A stretch of DNA of 39,337 nucleotides, taken from an uncultured Lachnospiraceae bacterium (GTDB lineage: Bacteria > Bacillota > Clostridia > Lachnospirales > Lachnospiraceae). The notes beneath the pieces are model-generated. The model saw only the letters and a program-made list of their open reading frames with translations. It had not been told where the DNA came from and searched no databases. Positions within the stretch are counted from its first letter, which is position 1, and each line of letters opens with the position of its first letter. Shown one piece after another: positions 7,363-14,278 of this stretch. The stretch spans positions 1 through 39,337 of the forward strand of contig CAMVOY010000019.1 in NCBI GenBank assembly GCA_947169235.1, written 5' to 3'. The translations under genes and the position numbers were made by a program.

Positions 7363-8254
7363 ACTTTGCTTTGTAGTTTTTCTTGTTATTTATATACTTC
7401 ATCACCGTTTTACTTGACTTACCCGTCGAAGCAAAGGTCGGATCCATCAGCTTCCATTGATCGGCTGCCAGATAGATCGCACCGGTGATCCAGCCCTTTT
7501 TCTTGCTATATACGTTGATCCACGCATGATACTCCTTGCCGGTGTAACCGATCACGAGCTTAACCGGAACCCCCTGGCTTCTGAGCATGGCGCTCATCGT
7601 CGAAGCATAATCAAAGCATATTCCCTTTTTGGATTTGAACAACGGATCAAGCTTCGGAACATAGCCGGCTTTGACCGTTTTTGCTTTGTTGTAGTCATAC
7701 TTGAAAGTCTTTATGACCCATTTGTAAACCTTTTTCACCTTGGCGAGCTCATCATTTGCCTTTTTGCAGAGGCTTTCAGCCTTCTTGACACATTTCGTGC
7801 TCGCATTGTAATTAACATACTGGTTCGGCCTGATATAAGGCTGGAACTCGTCAGAAAGCGAAGCCTTAAACGATACGGACGCCACCTGGGCATACGTACT
7901 TCCGGATATGTTCTTGAGAACCTTGACCGTGTATGTGCCGTTTCCGTCCGTGAGAGGCATAACCTCATAGCTCGTGTTATAGAGTGTGTAGGTAAAGGTG
8001 TTCCCTCCCGGGCCTATAACCTGTACCTTCATGGTCTTGTTCGTTTTTTCCGTGTATTTGACATTCACATAACCTGAGCTGGTATTCGAATAGTCAATAA
8101 CGGCCCCTCCGCTCTTTTCAACGTGGCTTCCACCGGCTGATGTGCTTTCGATCACTATTTCTGCCTTACTCTCGGAAGTCTGACCGGTACTTATACATAT
8201 GCCCGCAAGAGCCAGCGTCGTCACGCCAAGGATCTTCAGCCATCTTCCCTTCAT
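7352..8254 (-). CDS. Exported transglutaminase-like cysteine protease/transpeptidase
   Basis: A 300-residue protein from ATG 8254, preceded by GGGGGAAAG. This start gives a clean signal peptide (MKGRWLKILGVTTLALAG, cut near residue 30); the longer frame adds an unlikely N-terminus. The middle region (about 45-130) is beta-rich. The C-terminal half is a transglutaminase-core domain with a full catalytic triad: Cys213 in GICFDYA, His243 in YHAWINV and Asp271 in LMDPTF. Such domains cleave or cross-link peptide bonds on the cell surface. It is the first gene before the pilus operon, with a strong promoter, so it may modify wall or pilus proteins; that link is inferred from position. Confidence 0.88.
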   Translation of the reverse strand: MKGRWLKILGVTTLALAGICISTGQTSESKAEIVIESTSAGGSHVEKSGGAVIDYSNTSSGYVNVKYTEKTNKTMKVQVIGPGGNTFTYTLYNTSYEVMPLTDGNGTYTVKVLKNISGSTYAQVASVSFKASLSDEFQPYIRPNQYVNYNASTKCVKKAESLCKKANDELAKVKKVYKWVIKTFKYDYNKAKTVKAGYVPKLDPLFKSKKGICFDYASTMSAMLRSQGVPVKLVIGYTGKEYHAWINVYSKKKGWITGAIYLAADQWKLMDPTFASTGKSSKTVMKYINNKKNYKAKYSY

Positions 8255-8312
8255 AGTCTTTCCCCCATTCGAAAAAATGATATCTTTATGGTAGTCATAA
8301 TAATTCATAGTC

Positions 8313-8341
8313 ATTATACGCTTTTTTCTCAAAAATATCAA
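8313..8341 (-). promoter_or_regulatory. Promoter of the transglutaminase/pilus genes (TTGATA-N17-TATAAT)
   Basis: On the minus strand TTGATA (8336-8341) and a perfect TATAAT (8313-8318) are 17 nt apart, ~60 nt upstream of the start codon. A 9-bp inverted repeat abuts the -35 on its upstream side. Confidence 0.85.
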
Positions 8342-8365
8342 GGTCAAACTTATGTCAGTTTGACC
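8342..8365. repeat. Inverted repeat next to the -35 (operator or terminator)
   Basis: GGTCAAACT (8342-8350) and AGTTTGACC (8357-8365) form a perfect 9-bp dyad with a 6-nt centre. It lies between the end of the beta-propeller gene (8408) and the -35 of the next minus-strand gene (8336-8341). It could end transcription of the former, although the following T-run is broken, or it could be an operator for the latter. Confidence 0.6.
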
Positions 8366-8407
8366 ATTTTTCAAGATTTTTTATCATACACCAATATATT
8401 GGGCGCC

Positions 8408-10216
8408 TTACCTCAGCTTCACACCATAAATCCGACATCCGCGGGTTCCCAGAACCAATATATCCTCGTATACGGCAGGAGAAGCCTCCACGTTCCCGCT
8501 GCCCAGATCCAGCTCACATCTTGTTTTGCCGGACCTGCCATCAAGCATCATAAGCTTCGAGTCACTCCTGGCGTATATCACTACGTCCTTTCCGTCCTCA
8601 TTTGCGTTATAGACGCAAACCGGTGATGACCACGTGTAAGGACCCTTCTGCTCCCAGGCCTTCTTGCCGGTTTTCTTTTTGAGGGCGACTATGACTCCTC
8701 TCGACAGCCCGCCCGTTTTCGCCACAGTCACGTAGATGTACTTATCAAGCGACCTGTGCCCTACCGCGATCGTTGACTGTACACCGCCGGAGTTTCCCTC
8801 CACGGATTGGCAGTTATATGATGTTTTCCAGATGATCTCTCCTGACTCGGCATCTATCTTCCATATCGGGATGTCGGCTGATGTTGAGCTGCGCCAGCCC
8901 TTGTGAAAGGATGTGCTCACATACAGGTAGAGCTTTCCGTCTTCGACCGAAAGAACCGGTGTGGAGTTTGAGTCATCAAGTATATCCTGCACCCATGTAA
9001 GTTTCAGCTTGTTTAAATCCAGGCACATCAGATGCCCGCCATTGTCGGCGATAAACAGGTGTCCCTTGTAGATGGCGGCGCTGTCCTCCATGCCGTACCA
9101 ATAGGAACCTCCTCCGTTACGTTTCCCCTTGTAGCGCCACTTCACGATACGTGCGGGTTTCACGGAGATGGTGCCTTTTTTCTCGTTGTACTTTGTATTG
9201 AGCTTGATCAGATAGAGGATACCGTTCTCACCCGGCTGGATAAGGGTATCTGTCTCGGCGTCAACAAGCGACGACGAATCAAAATAGCTCAAAGAGCCTC
9301 GGAGCGAAAAGGGATCCACGCTTCCGTATTCGTAAATAACCTTGCACCGGATCAGATCGATGATAAATGCCCTGGACTTGCCGGCTGAGGAATCATAACC
9401 GCTGCCCACGTAGAGAAGCGGATAGCCTCTGGGATCAAGAGCACCCGCGCCCTTAAATACAAATCCGGTGTTCATCGGCTCTCGGGTAGCTTTGCCTGAG
9501 CGTATATCAGTAAAGTAAATGTAGCCGTCGAGGCTCGCATGGATCGCCTCGACGAGATCGTCATCCTTTTTTGCCCACGATTCCATATTCATGTGCTTTT
9601 TGGTCGCGCGCGGCCACTTGATCAAAAGCGGCTGACCGGTCCAGCCGTTTCCGCTCCAGTACTGGCCCTCGATCGTAACAGCCTTGGTCGGAACCTCCCA
9701 AAGCTTTTTCATCTTGTATTTCTCCATCGCCGCCTCACCGTACGACGGTGTGTCACGGAAGTTGTTTCCGCGGAAAGTGAGTACTCCCTCCAGCTCGGTA
9801 TACTTATCCCCCGTATCAAACTCGATAGTCTCTTTTGGCTTATACTTTTTGTTATCCTTAAGGATCTTTCCGTCGACCATGATGTTTGTATACTGCATCA
9901 TACGGGACGGCTTGGTCTGTCCTGTTGCTTTCGGCTCAAACGAGTCTATGGCATAGGTTGGATCGATGGTCTCCTCTCGCGCGGTCGCATCGTCCGGCTG
10001 ACCGCTATCGTCCGATTGGTCTGCCTCTCCGTTTTTACCTGAATCATCCCCCGCATTTCTGCCGTCAGCCTGCTCATCCGACGAACCATCCACCGTATTA
10101 TTGTTCTCTACAGTCTGCTCGACACTGTCACTTTTATCCAACTCCATGCTCAGAAAAATTATCCCGCCGAGCATAGCGAGCGACAAAATCAATATAACTA
10201 CCAGTGCCTTTTTCAC
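8408..10216 (-). CDS. Exported PQQ-like beta-propeller repeat protein
   Basis: A 602-residue protein with a GTG start (GGGGTG 6 nt upstream). An N-terminal membrane anchor or signal (residues 3-25) is followed by an acidic, Asp/Asn/Glu-rich linker (about 27-90) and a large domain with repeated strands such as LDGYIYFTDIRSGKATR, LYLYVSTSFHKGW, GEIIWKTSYNC, GKKAWEQKGPYTWSSPV and KTRCELDLGSGN. These are PQQ/WD-like propeller blades; each has the GxxxW or Gly-Lys turn typical of the quinoprotein-type fold. No enzyme active site is apparent, so it is more likely a surface scaffold or binding protein. It has its own promoter and is divergent from the phosphopantetheinyl transferase gene. Confidence 0.88.
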   Translation of the reverse strand: MKKALVVILILSLAMLGGIIFLSMELDKSDSVEQTVENNNTVDGSSDEQADGRNAGDDSGKNGEADQSDDSGQPDDATAREETIDPTYAIDSFEPKATGQTKPSRMMQYTNIMVDGKILKDNKKYKPKETIEFDTGDKYTELEGVLTFRGNNFRDTPSYGEAAMEKYKMKKLWEVPTKAVTIEGQYWSGNGWTGQPLLIKWPRATKKHMNMESWAKKDDDLVEAIHASLDGYIYFTDIRSGKATREPMNTGFVFKGAGALDPRGYPLLYVGSGYDSSAGKSRAFIIDLIRCKVIYEYGSVDPFSLRGSLSYFDSSSLVDAETDTLIQPGENGILYLIKLNTKYNEKKGTISVKPARIVKWRYKGKRNGGGSYWYGMEDSAAIYKGHLFIADNGGHLMCLDLNKLKLTWVQDILDDSNSTPVLSVEDGKLYLYVSTSFHKGWRSSTSADIPIWKIDAESGEIIWKTSYNCQSVEGNSGGVQSTIAVGHRSLDKYIYVTVAKTGGLSRGVIVALKKKTGKKAWEQKGPYTWSSPVCVYNANEDGKDVVIYARSDSKLMMLDGRSGKTRCELDLGSGNVEASPAVYEDILVLGTRGCRIYGVKLR

Positions 10217-10276
10217 TTAGTTCACCCCACATTATTCGCATTCGGTACTCCTCGTACCATGTATACAACGCCTTAT

Positions 10277-10305
10277 ATTATCGCACATGCCGTCCTCTCT
10301 GTCAA
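10277..10305 (-). promoter_or_regulatory. Promoter of the beta-propeller gene (TTGACA-N17-GATAAT)
   Basis: On the minus strand TTGACA (10300-10305) and GATAAT (10277-10282) are 17 nt apart. The leader of ~55 nt holds a small dyad GGTAC/GTACC at 10244-10258 that encloses a GAGGA sequence. Confidence 0.8.
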
Positions 10306-10318
10306 TGTCAGCGAATTC

Positions 10319-10347
10319 TTGACAAAGAAGACGGGATTTGGTACATT
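10319..10347 (+). promoter_or_regulatory. Promoter of the phosphopantetheinyl transferase gene
   Basis: TTGACA at 10319-10324 with TACATT at 10342-10347, 17-nt spacer. The -10 is weak (4 of 6) but the -35 is perfect and the distance to the ATG at 10387 fits. Confidence 0.6.
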
Positions 10348-10386
10348 TTTGATAGATTACTACTGTAAGGAAAGTGAGTATCTGAC

Positions 10387-11046
10387 ATGGATAGGATCAT
10401 AAAAAACAGCATATTCGCTATAGATGTATCCACACTTGCTGATCCGGAGATCTTTGACTCCTGCTACAAGGCGATGAGACCTGAGAGACGCGAGCGGGTT
10501 GACAGGATGCGCTTTGACAACGGAAAAAGACTCTGCCTCGGCGCGGGTGTCGTTATGGAGCACGCTCTTCGGTACGCCGGCTGTGACGGGCGCGATGTCG
10601 TTATCACGCCCGAGGGAAAGCCTACAGTGGAAGGATGCTTTTTCAATATATCTCATACTGACGGTGTCGCTGTCTGCGCCGTCTCGGATAAGGAGGTCGG
10701 CATAGACATCGAACGCCCGAGAAAGCTTACCGATGCCGTGATAAACCGGGCCTTCACCCCTCGAGAGATCGAAATGGCAGGTGATGACAAAGACCGATTC
10801 ATACTCCTTTGGACCGTTAAAGAGAGCGTGATGAAGTGGTTTGGTATGGGGCTTTCTCTCATGCCGGAGTATATAGATATACTTATGGATGACGAAATAA
10901 AAGTCACTATACTTGATCACCCCGATCTTAACTCCCAAGCAGGTACTCTTCATTTTTCCACATACCGCCATGATGATTACCATATCACGGTCTGCTCATC
11001 GTATGAAAACTACGCCGGGCAGATCACGTGGATCAACCCGGCGTAA
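10387..11046 (+). CDS. 4'-phosphopantetheinyl transferase superfamily protein (Sfp type)
   Basis: A 219-residue Sfp-type enzyme that would transfer the phosphopantetheine arm of CoA to a carrier protein serine. The two diagnostic motifs are intact: VGIDIE (104-109, Mg2+-binding Asp107 and Glu109) and WTVKES (142-147, Trp-x-x-Lys-Glu). The CoA-contacting NISHTDG motif precedes them (87-93). It is longer than AcpS (~120) and of the usual Sfp/HetI size. AAGGAAAG precedes the ATG. No carrier protein, NRPS or PKS gene lies in the window, so the target is elsewhere. The gene is flanked by minus-strand genes on both sides. Confidence 0.92.
   Translation: MDRIIKNSIFAIDVSTLADPEIFDSCYKAMRPERRERVDRMRFDNGKRLCLGAGVVMEHALRYAGCDGRDVVITPEGKPTVEGCFFNISHTDGVAVCAVSDKEVGIDIERPRKLTDAVINRAFTPREIEMAGDDKDRFILLWTVKESVMKWFGMGLSLMPEYIDILMDDEIKVTILDHPDLNSQAGTLHFSTYRHDDYHITVCSSYENYAGQITWINPA
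11011..11045 (-). terminator. Possible terminator of the zinc-ribbon gene cluster
   Basis: Perfect 9-bp dyad TACGCCGGG (11011-11019) / CCCGGCGTA (11037-11045) with a 17-nt loop, inside the last codons of the phosphopantetheinyl transferase gene. Read on the minus strand it is followed by GTTTTC, which would suit the minus-strand gene ending at 11072. The loop is long and the T-run short, so this is tentative. Confidence 0.35.
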
Positions 11047-11071
11047 GTGATTATCAGGTATTCAGTTTTCT

Positions 11072-11536
11072 TTATGTTCTCCTCACGAACTTCTCTTTGC
11101 AGTTCGGGCACGTGATCTCGATCCGCCCTCTGCCTCTCGGAACGCGTATTGTCTTTTTGCACACCGGACATTTGAAGAGCTCCTTGCCCTCGCGTCTGGC
11201 CTGCCTTCTTTTGTTCCTGAAAGAATTCGGATCCCTGAACCGGTAGGTCCACTCCGTAAATCTCTGATTCTCTTCGGTACGCTTAGCAATATTTTTCGAG
11301 AAAAATCTCAAGATAAAGATGATCAGACACGCCATCTCCAAGCCGAAAAGAACCGAGAACACGATCCTCGAGATAAATCCCTGCGTGCCAAACGGCATCA
11401 TGATACCGCTCACCCTGAACACTATCGAAAGGATGACCCTGATAGCCGCAAGCGCCAGATACACTATAAATACAGCGATATTTACGCGGTCCAACCGCCC
11501 GTATCTGCCGTACATAAAGTTTCTAAACCAATTCAT
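11072..11536 (-). CDS. Two-pass membrane protein with C-terminal zinc ribbon
   Basis: A 154-residue protein with two membrane helices (about residues 20-42 and 55-78), a basic linker (RNKRRQARREGK) and a C-terminal zinc ribbon in which Cys123/Cys126 (CPVC) and Cys143/Cys146 (CPNC) flank IRVPRGRGRIEIT. That rubredoxin-like knuckle recurs in clostridial membrane proteins of unknown function. The ribbon should face the cytoplasm given the basic linker. It is the last of three consecutive minus-strand genes with zinc ribbons. No enzymatic role can be assigned. Confidence 0.82.
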   Translation of the reverse strand: MNWFRNFMYGRYGRLDRVNIAVFIVYLALAAIRVILSIVFRVSGIMMPFGTQGFISRIVFSVLFGLEMACLIIFILRFFSKNIAKRTEENQRFTEWTYRFRDPNSFRNKRRQARREGKELFKCPVCKKTIRVPRGRGRIEITCPNCKEKFVRRT

Positions 11537-11622
11537 CTATCCGTATACTCCTTGTTTTGATGCTTCGTCATCATAACGGTCTTTCCAAGCCTCGAACGCG
11601 AGAATCCCTGACCCCTCATCCG

Positions 11623-13179
11623 TTATCCGGCGAGTCCGTCATAGCCTGCTCCCTGATAGTCAGCTTCATCCGCTGTCACGAGCTCATCATACATCGTGTC
11701 GATGGAGGAGTAGCCGTCGACCATCTGCCAAAAACCAAACTGAAGATCCGTCGAGCCAAGTATCCTTCTGTATGCAGTGTCAATCTCATATGATCCGTCA
11801 GAGAGTCTCTTCACGTCATCATATTCCACAGGGAAGTATACCGTTTTTGTTTTAAACCCCTTGGGCTTTTCCAGACTCGAGACACTCGCGGAATAAACCA
11901 GATAAACCTTGTTGTAGCTGTCCCAGGTATCGGTATTTTTGCTTGTCAAAAGATAATACCCGACATACTTTATATCCGCAGCCTTTATCTGCTTTTTTCG
12001 ATTGGAATCTTCGAAATACTGCTCTACATACTCCTCGGTCGCACTTTTCATCTTGTCTACGGCGCCCTGCTCCAATGCGGCATTCTCGACTACGTAAGCA
12101 TCCACATTATCGAGCTTATAATCCATTTCCGTCCGGGAGAGTTTCACGCCATAGTCCTCTTCGAACTTATCCTCATCATCATATCCGTTAACCTTTATCT
12201 TCACCGTGTCGCCCAGCTTCAATCCTTCAGCAGGCTCTGCAGTAAAGCTCAGATACTCCATCCATTTTTCCTTGGAATCCGAATCACAATAAATATAAGC
12301 CTTAGGCGAAACTCCGTCAACGTGGACGTCCAGATGCTCAAACGGGTCGACAGCCTTTACCTCGGTAAGTCCCGAAACCGTCACTGTCTTCGTATCGCCG
12401 AGGACCTTTGTCTTTACTTTATCGATCTTTTTTTCATTTATCTTATATGAAACATGGATGGTGTCGCCGTTTTTCAGCCCAGAATCCTTATCAAGCTCTA
12501 ACTTTATCCCGTTTATCGCAGAGTATATATCCATCAGTTCCCCGAAGTTCTCGATTCCCTCTTTGAAGATCGCGCCGTAATCGGCATCCTCGGGATTGTT
12601 CTCAACATCCCTGATCAACGATGTGTCTATGCCCATATCTTTTGCAAATCTGATCGAAAGCTCCTTCACATCGAGATAGGCCCTCGCCTTTCCATCTCCG
12701 TCCGTACCGTCAAAATCTACTTTGGTATAATCGCTGAGCTGGATGGCCTCGCCGCTTTTTCCGTTTACCACGAATACGATAACGAGCGTGATGGCTGCTG
12801 CCACGAGAAAAATACCCCCGCCGACAAGTCCGAATATGAGCGGCAACGGTGCTCCGGCCTTTGCAGCCACCGAGCCTCCCGCTACACCGGCAGCGGTCCT
12901 GACTCCGGATGTGGCTGTCTGCGTCATCGCAGGTGCACTCTCCGTCATCGTCCTGGCTCCGGCGATCGCCTGCTCTGCTCCCGCCGTCTCCTCAACTACC
13001 CTACGGTCGATCTCCTCGCCCTGCTCGTCTTCATTTTCCTCTTCTTTGTTATTCTCAGTGACCTCATCGGTCACATTCTCTGCAGCCTCAACTGCATCCT
13101 CTGTAAGCTTCGCCCCACAGGACTGACAAAACCTGCTTTCATCAGGCATTACCTGACCGCATTTAGGACATATCATCAT
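11623..13179 (-). CDS. Zinc-ribbon, single-pass membrane protein with large extracellular part
   Basis: A 518-residue protein starting at ATG 13179 (GGAGGG 4-5 nt upstream; the next ATG at 13176 is equally possible). An N-terminal zinc ribbon (Cys4, Cys7, Cys18, Cys21; CPKC and CQSC) is followed by an acidic linker, an Ala/Thr-rich stretch and one membrane helix at about residues 112-138. The outside region of ~370 residues holds repeated beta domains with motifs such as DTIHVSYKINEKKIDKVKTKVLGDTKTVTVSGL and DTVKIKVNGYDDEDKFEEDYGVKL, suggesting two related folds. Domain order matches widespread clostridial zinc-ribbon membrane proteins. Role unknown; a cell-envelope sensor or scaffold is possible. 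Confidence 0.85.
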   Translation of the reverse strand: MMICPKCGQVMPDESRFCQSCGAKLTEDAVEAAENVTDEVTENNKEEENEDEQGEEIDRRVVEETAGAEQAIAGARTMTESAPAMTQTATSGVRTAAGVAGGSVAAKAGAPLPLIFGLVGGGIFLVAAAITLVIVFVVNGKSGEAIQLSDYTKVDFDGTDGDGKARAYLDVKELSIRFAKDMGIDTSLIRDVENNPEDADYGAIFKEGIENFGELMDIYSAINGIKLELDKDSGLKNGDTIHVSYKINEKKIDKVKTKVLGDTKTVTVSGLTEVKAVDPFEHLDVHVDGVSPKAYIYCDSDSKEKWMEYLSFTAEPAEGLKLGDTVKIKVNGYDDEDKFEEDYGVKLSRTEMDYKLDNVDAYVVENAALEQGAVDKMKSATEEYVEQYFEDSNRKKQIKAADIKYVGYYLLTSKNTDTWDSYNKVYLVYSASVSSLEKPKGFKTKTVYFPVEYDDVKRLSDGSYEIDTAYRRILGSTDLQFGFWQMVDGYSSIDTMYDELVTADEADYQGAGYDGLAG

Positions 13180-13200
13180 TAATCCCTCCAAATATGATAA

Positions 13201-14118
13201 TTACAGCTTATCCATAAACTCAACTATCTTTTCACCGTTGACGCTGGTCTGAACGGCCTGATCAAGCATATACACATGATCGCTTATCACGCGTCCTATT
13301 CTCGTCGGAAGCGCCCCGGTTTCATGATCCGACATCGAGAGCTTCAAGACACTGTCACCATACAGGAATAGCTCTCCTGCGCTTACACTGAAGGATTTCG
13401 ATAGGTAGCTCCCGATCGGTATCTCCAAAAACATGTTCTTTTCATTGTCGCCACCGGGTTCGAGCGTATATCTGATCGGCCCTCTGTCAACGATGTTTTT
13501 GTAGAACGAAGTCGCTGCAGAATTCGCATACAACTGAACGCTTACCGGGATCGACCTGTTTATATACATCACGATGTAGGTCTGCGACATCGCCTCAGGC
13601 GAAACCGGTGTCGGACTCGGCGTAGTAGATGCCTTTGCCGATGCGGTACCAGACGGCACGGGCGTCGGCCAGACAAGCCACGGCGTCGGACTCGGTGTAG
13701 GTCGTCCGCGTCCGCAATTCTGACAGAAGTTACTCGTGTTTACAAACCCGCAACCCGGACACTCCCATTGAGAATTAGTAACCTTTACTTTGCATTTATA
13801 GGTTTTGGTCTTCCTCGATGAATACCTGATCACGGCCTTTACGACTGCCGTGCCCTTTTTCTTGGCCTTTATGGTGACCTGAGATTTCTTTTTATTTTTG
13901 AGAGCGATCAGGTTCTTCCCTGATTGGATTGACCACGTGACCGTCCTCGAGGTGTTTTTCATTTTCAATACCTTTGATTTGTTCGCAGGTATTTTTAATA
14001 AAGTGGCACTAAGCCCCACAGATGCCGTACCTGATCTCACCGGAACAGTTATGGGATGCAGCACCGAAAAGCAGAGGCAGCAGGATATAACAATGGCCAT
14101 GATCGGTCTGTTTTTCAT
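13201..14118 (-). CDS. Exported protein: Ig-like domain, zinc ribbon, Pro/Thr linker, cyclophilin-like domain
   Basis: A 305-residue protein with a hydrophobic signal sequence (to about residue 32, VRSGTAS). Residues ~35-113 resemble a bacterial Ig-like (BIG2) repeat: Leu-rich strands ending in KKGTAVVKAVI...KTYKCKVKV. A zinc ribbon follows (Cys120, Cys123, Cys132, Cys135), then a linker rich in Pro, Thr and Ser, and a C-terminal domain (180-303) with SVQLYANSAATSFYKNI and ELFLYGDSVLKL...RIGRV, which is the pattern of the small cyclophilin-like fold. A zinc ribbon after a signal peptide is unusual, because these knuckles normally sit in the cytoplasm. AAAGGAGG precedes the ATG. Gap to the next gene is 21 nt, so an operon with it is likely. 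Confidence 0.8.
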   Translation of the reverse strand: MKNRPIMAIVISCCLCFSVLHPITVPVRSGTASVGLSATLLKIPANKSKVLKMKNTSRTVTWSIQSGKNLIALKNKKKSQVTIKAKKKGTAVVKAVIRYSSRKTKTYKCKVKVTNSQWECPGCGFVNTSNFCQNCGRGRPTPSPTPWLVWPTPVPSGTASAKASTTPSPTPVSPEAMSQTYIVMYINRSIPVSVQLYANSAATSFYKNIVDRGPIRYTLEPGGDNEKNMFLEIPIGSYLSKSFSVSAGELFLYGDSVLKLSMSDHETGALPTRIGRVISDHVYMLDQAVQTSVNGEKIVEFMDKL

Positions 14119-14203
14119 ACGCTCAGCCTCCTTTACTTACGTGTTTACGTATACTAAACTCCGACGCTCACTCACATTCTGCGTCAGACATTTTCCAAGG
14201 AGT

Positions 14204-14212
14204 ATTCTACCA
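14204..14212 (-). promoter_or_regulatory. Possible extended -10 promoter of the zinc-ribbon cluster
   Basis: On the minus strand TGGTAGAAT gives an extended -10 (TG-N-TAGAAT) ~85 nt before the ATG at 14118. No good -35 is seen. It would drive the three zinc-ribbon genes. Confidence 0.35.
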
Positions 14213-14242
14213 CATTTTTTTCGCTTTGTGAAGAGTTTTAGG

Positions 14243-14271
14243 TTGAAAAATCTTCCAATATGGGGTATTCT
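14243..14271 (+). promoter_or_regulatory. Promoter of mutS2 (TTGAAA-N17-TATTCT)
   Basis: TTGAAA at 14243-14248 and TATTCT at 14266-14271 with a 17-nt spacer. The ATG of mutS2 begins at 14279, so transcription would start at or within 1-2 nt of the start codon and leave no room for a ribosome binding site. Confidence 0.6.
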
Positions 14272-14278
14272 GTATTGT

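Noticed and set aside
10110..10230. Upstream overlapping ORF starting within the leader of the beta-propeller gene
   Set aside because: An ATG behind GAGGAG on the minus strand opens a ~35-codon frame in another phase, but it overlaps the propeller gene start and encodes nothing recognisable.
10360..10983. Long minus-strand open frame opposite the phosphopantetheinyl transferase
   Set aside because: It overlaps a gene with clear Sfp motifs, has no family similarity and no start signals.
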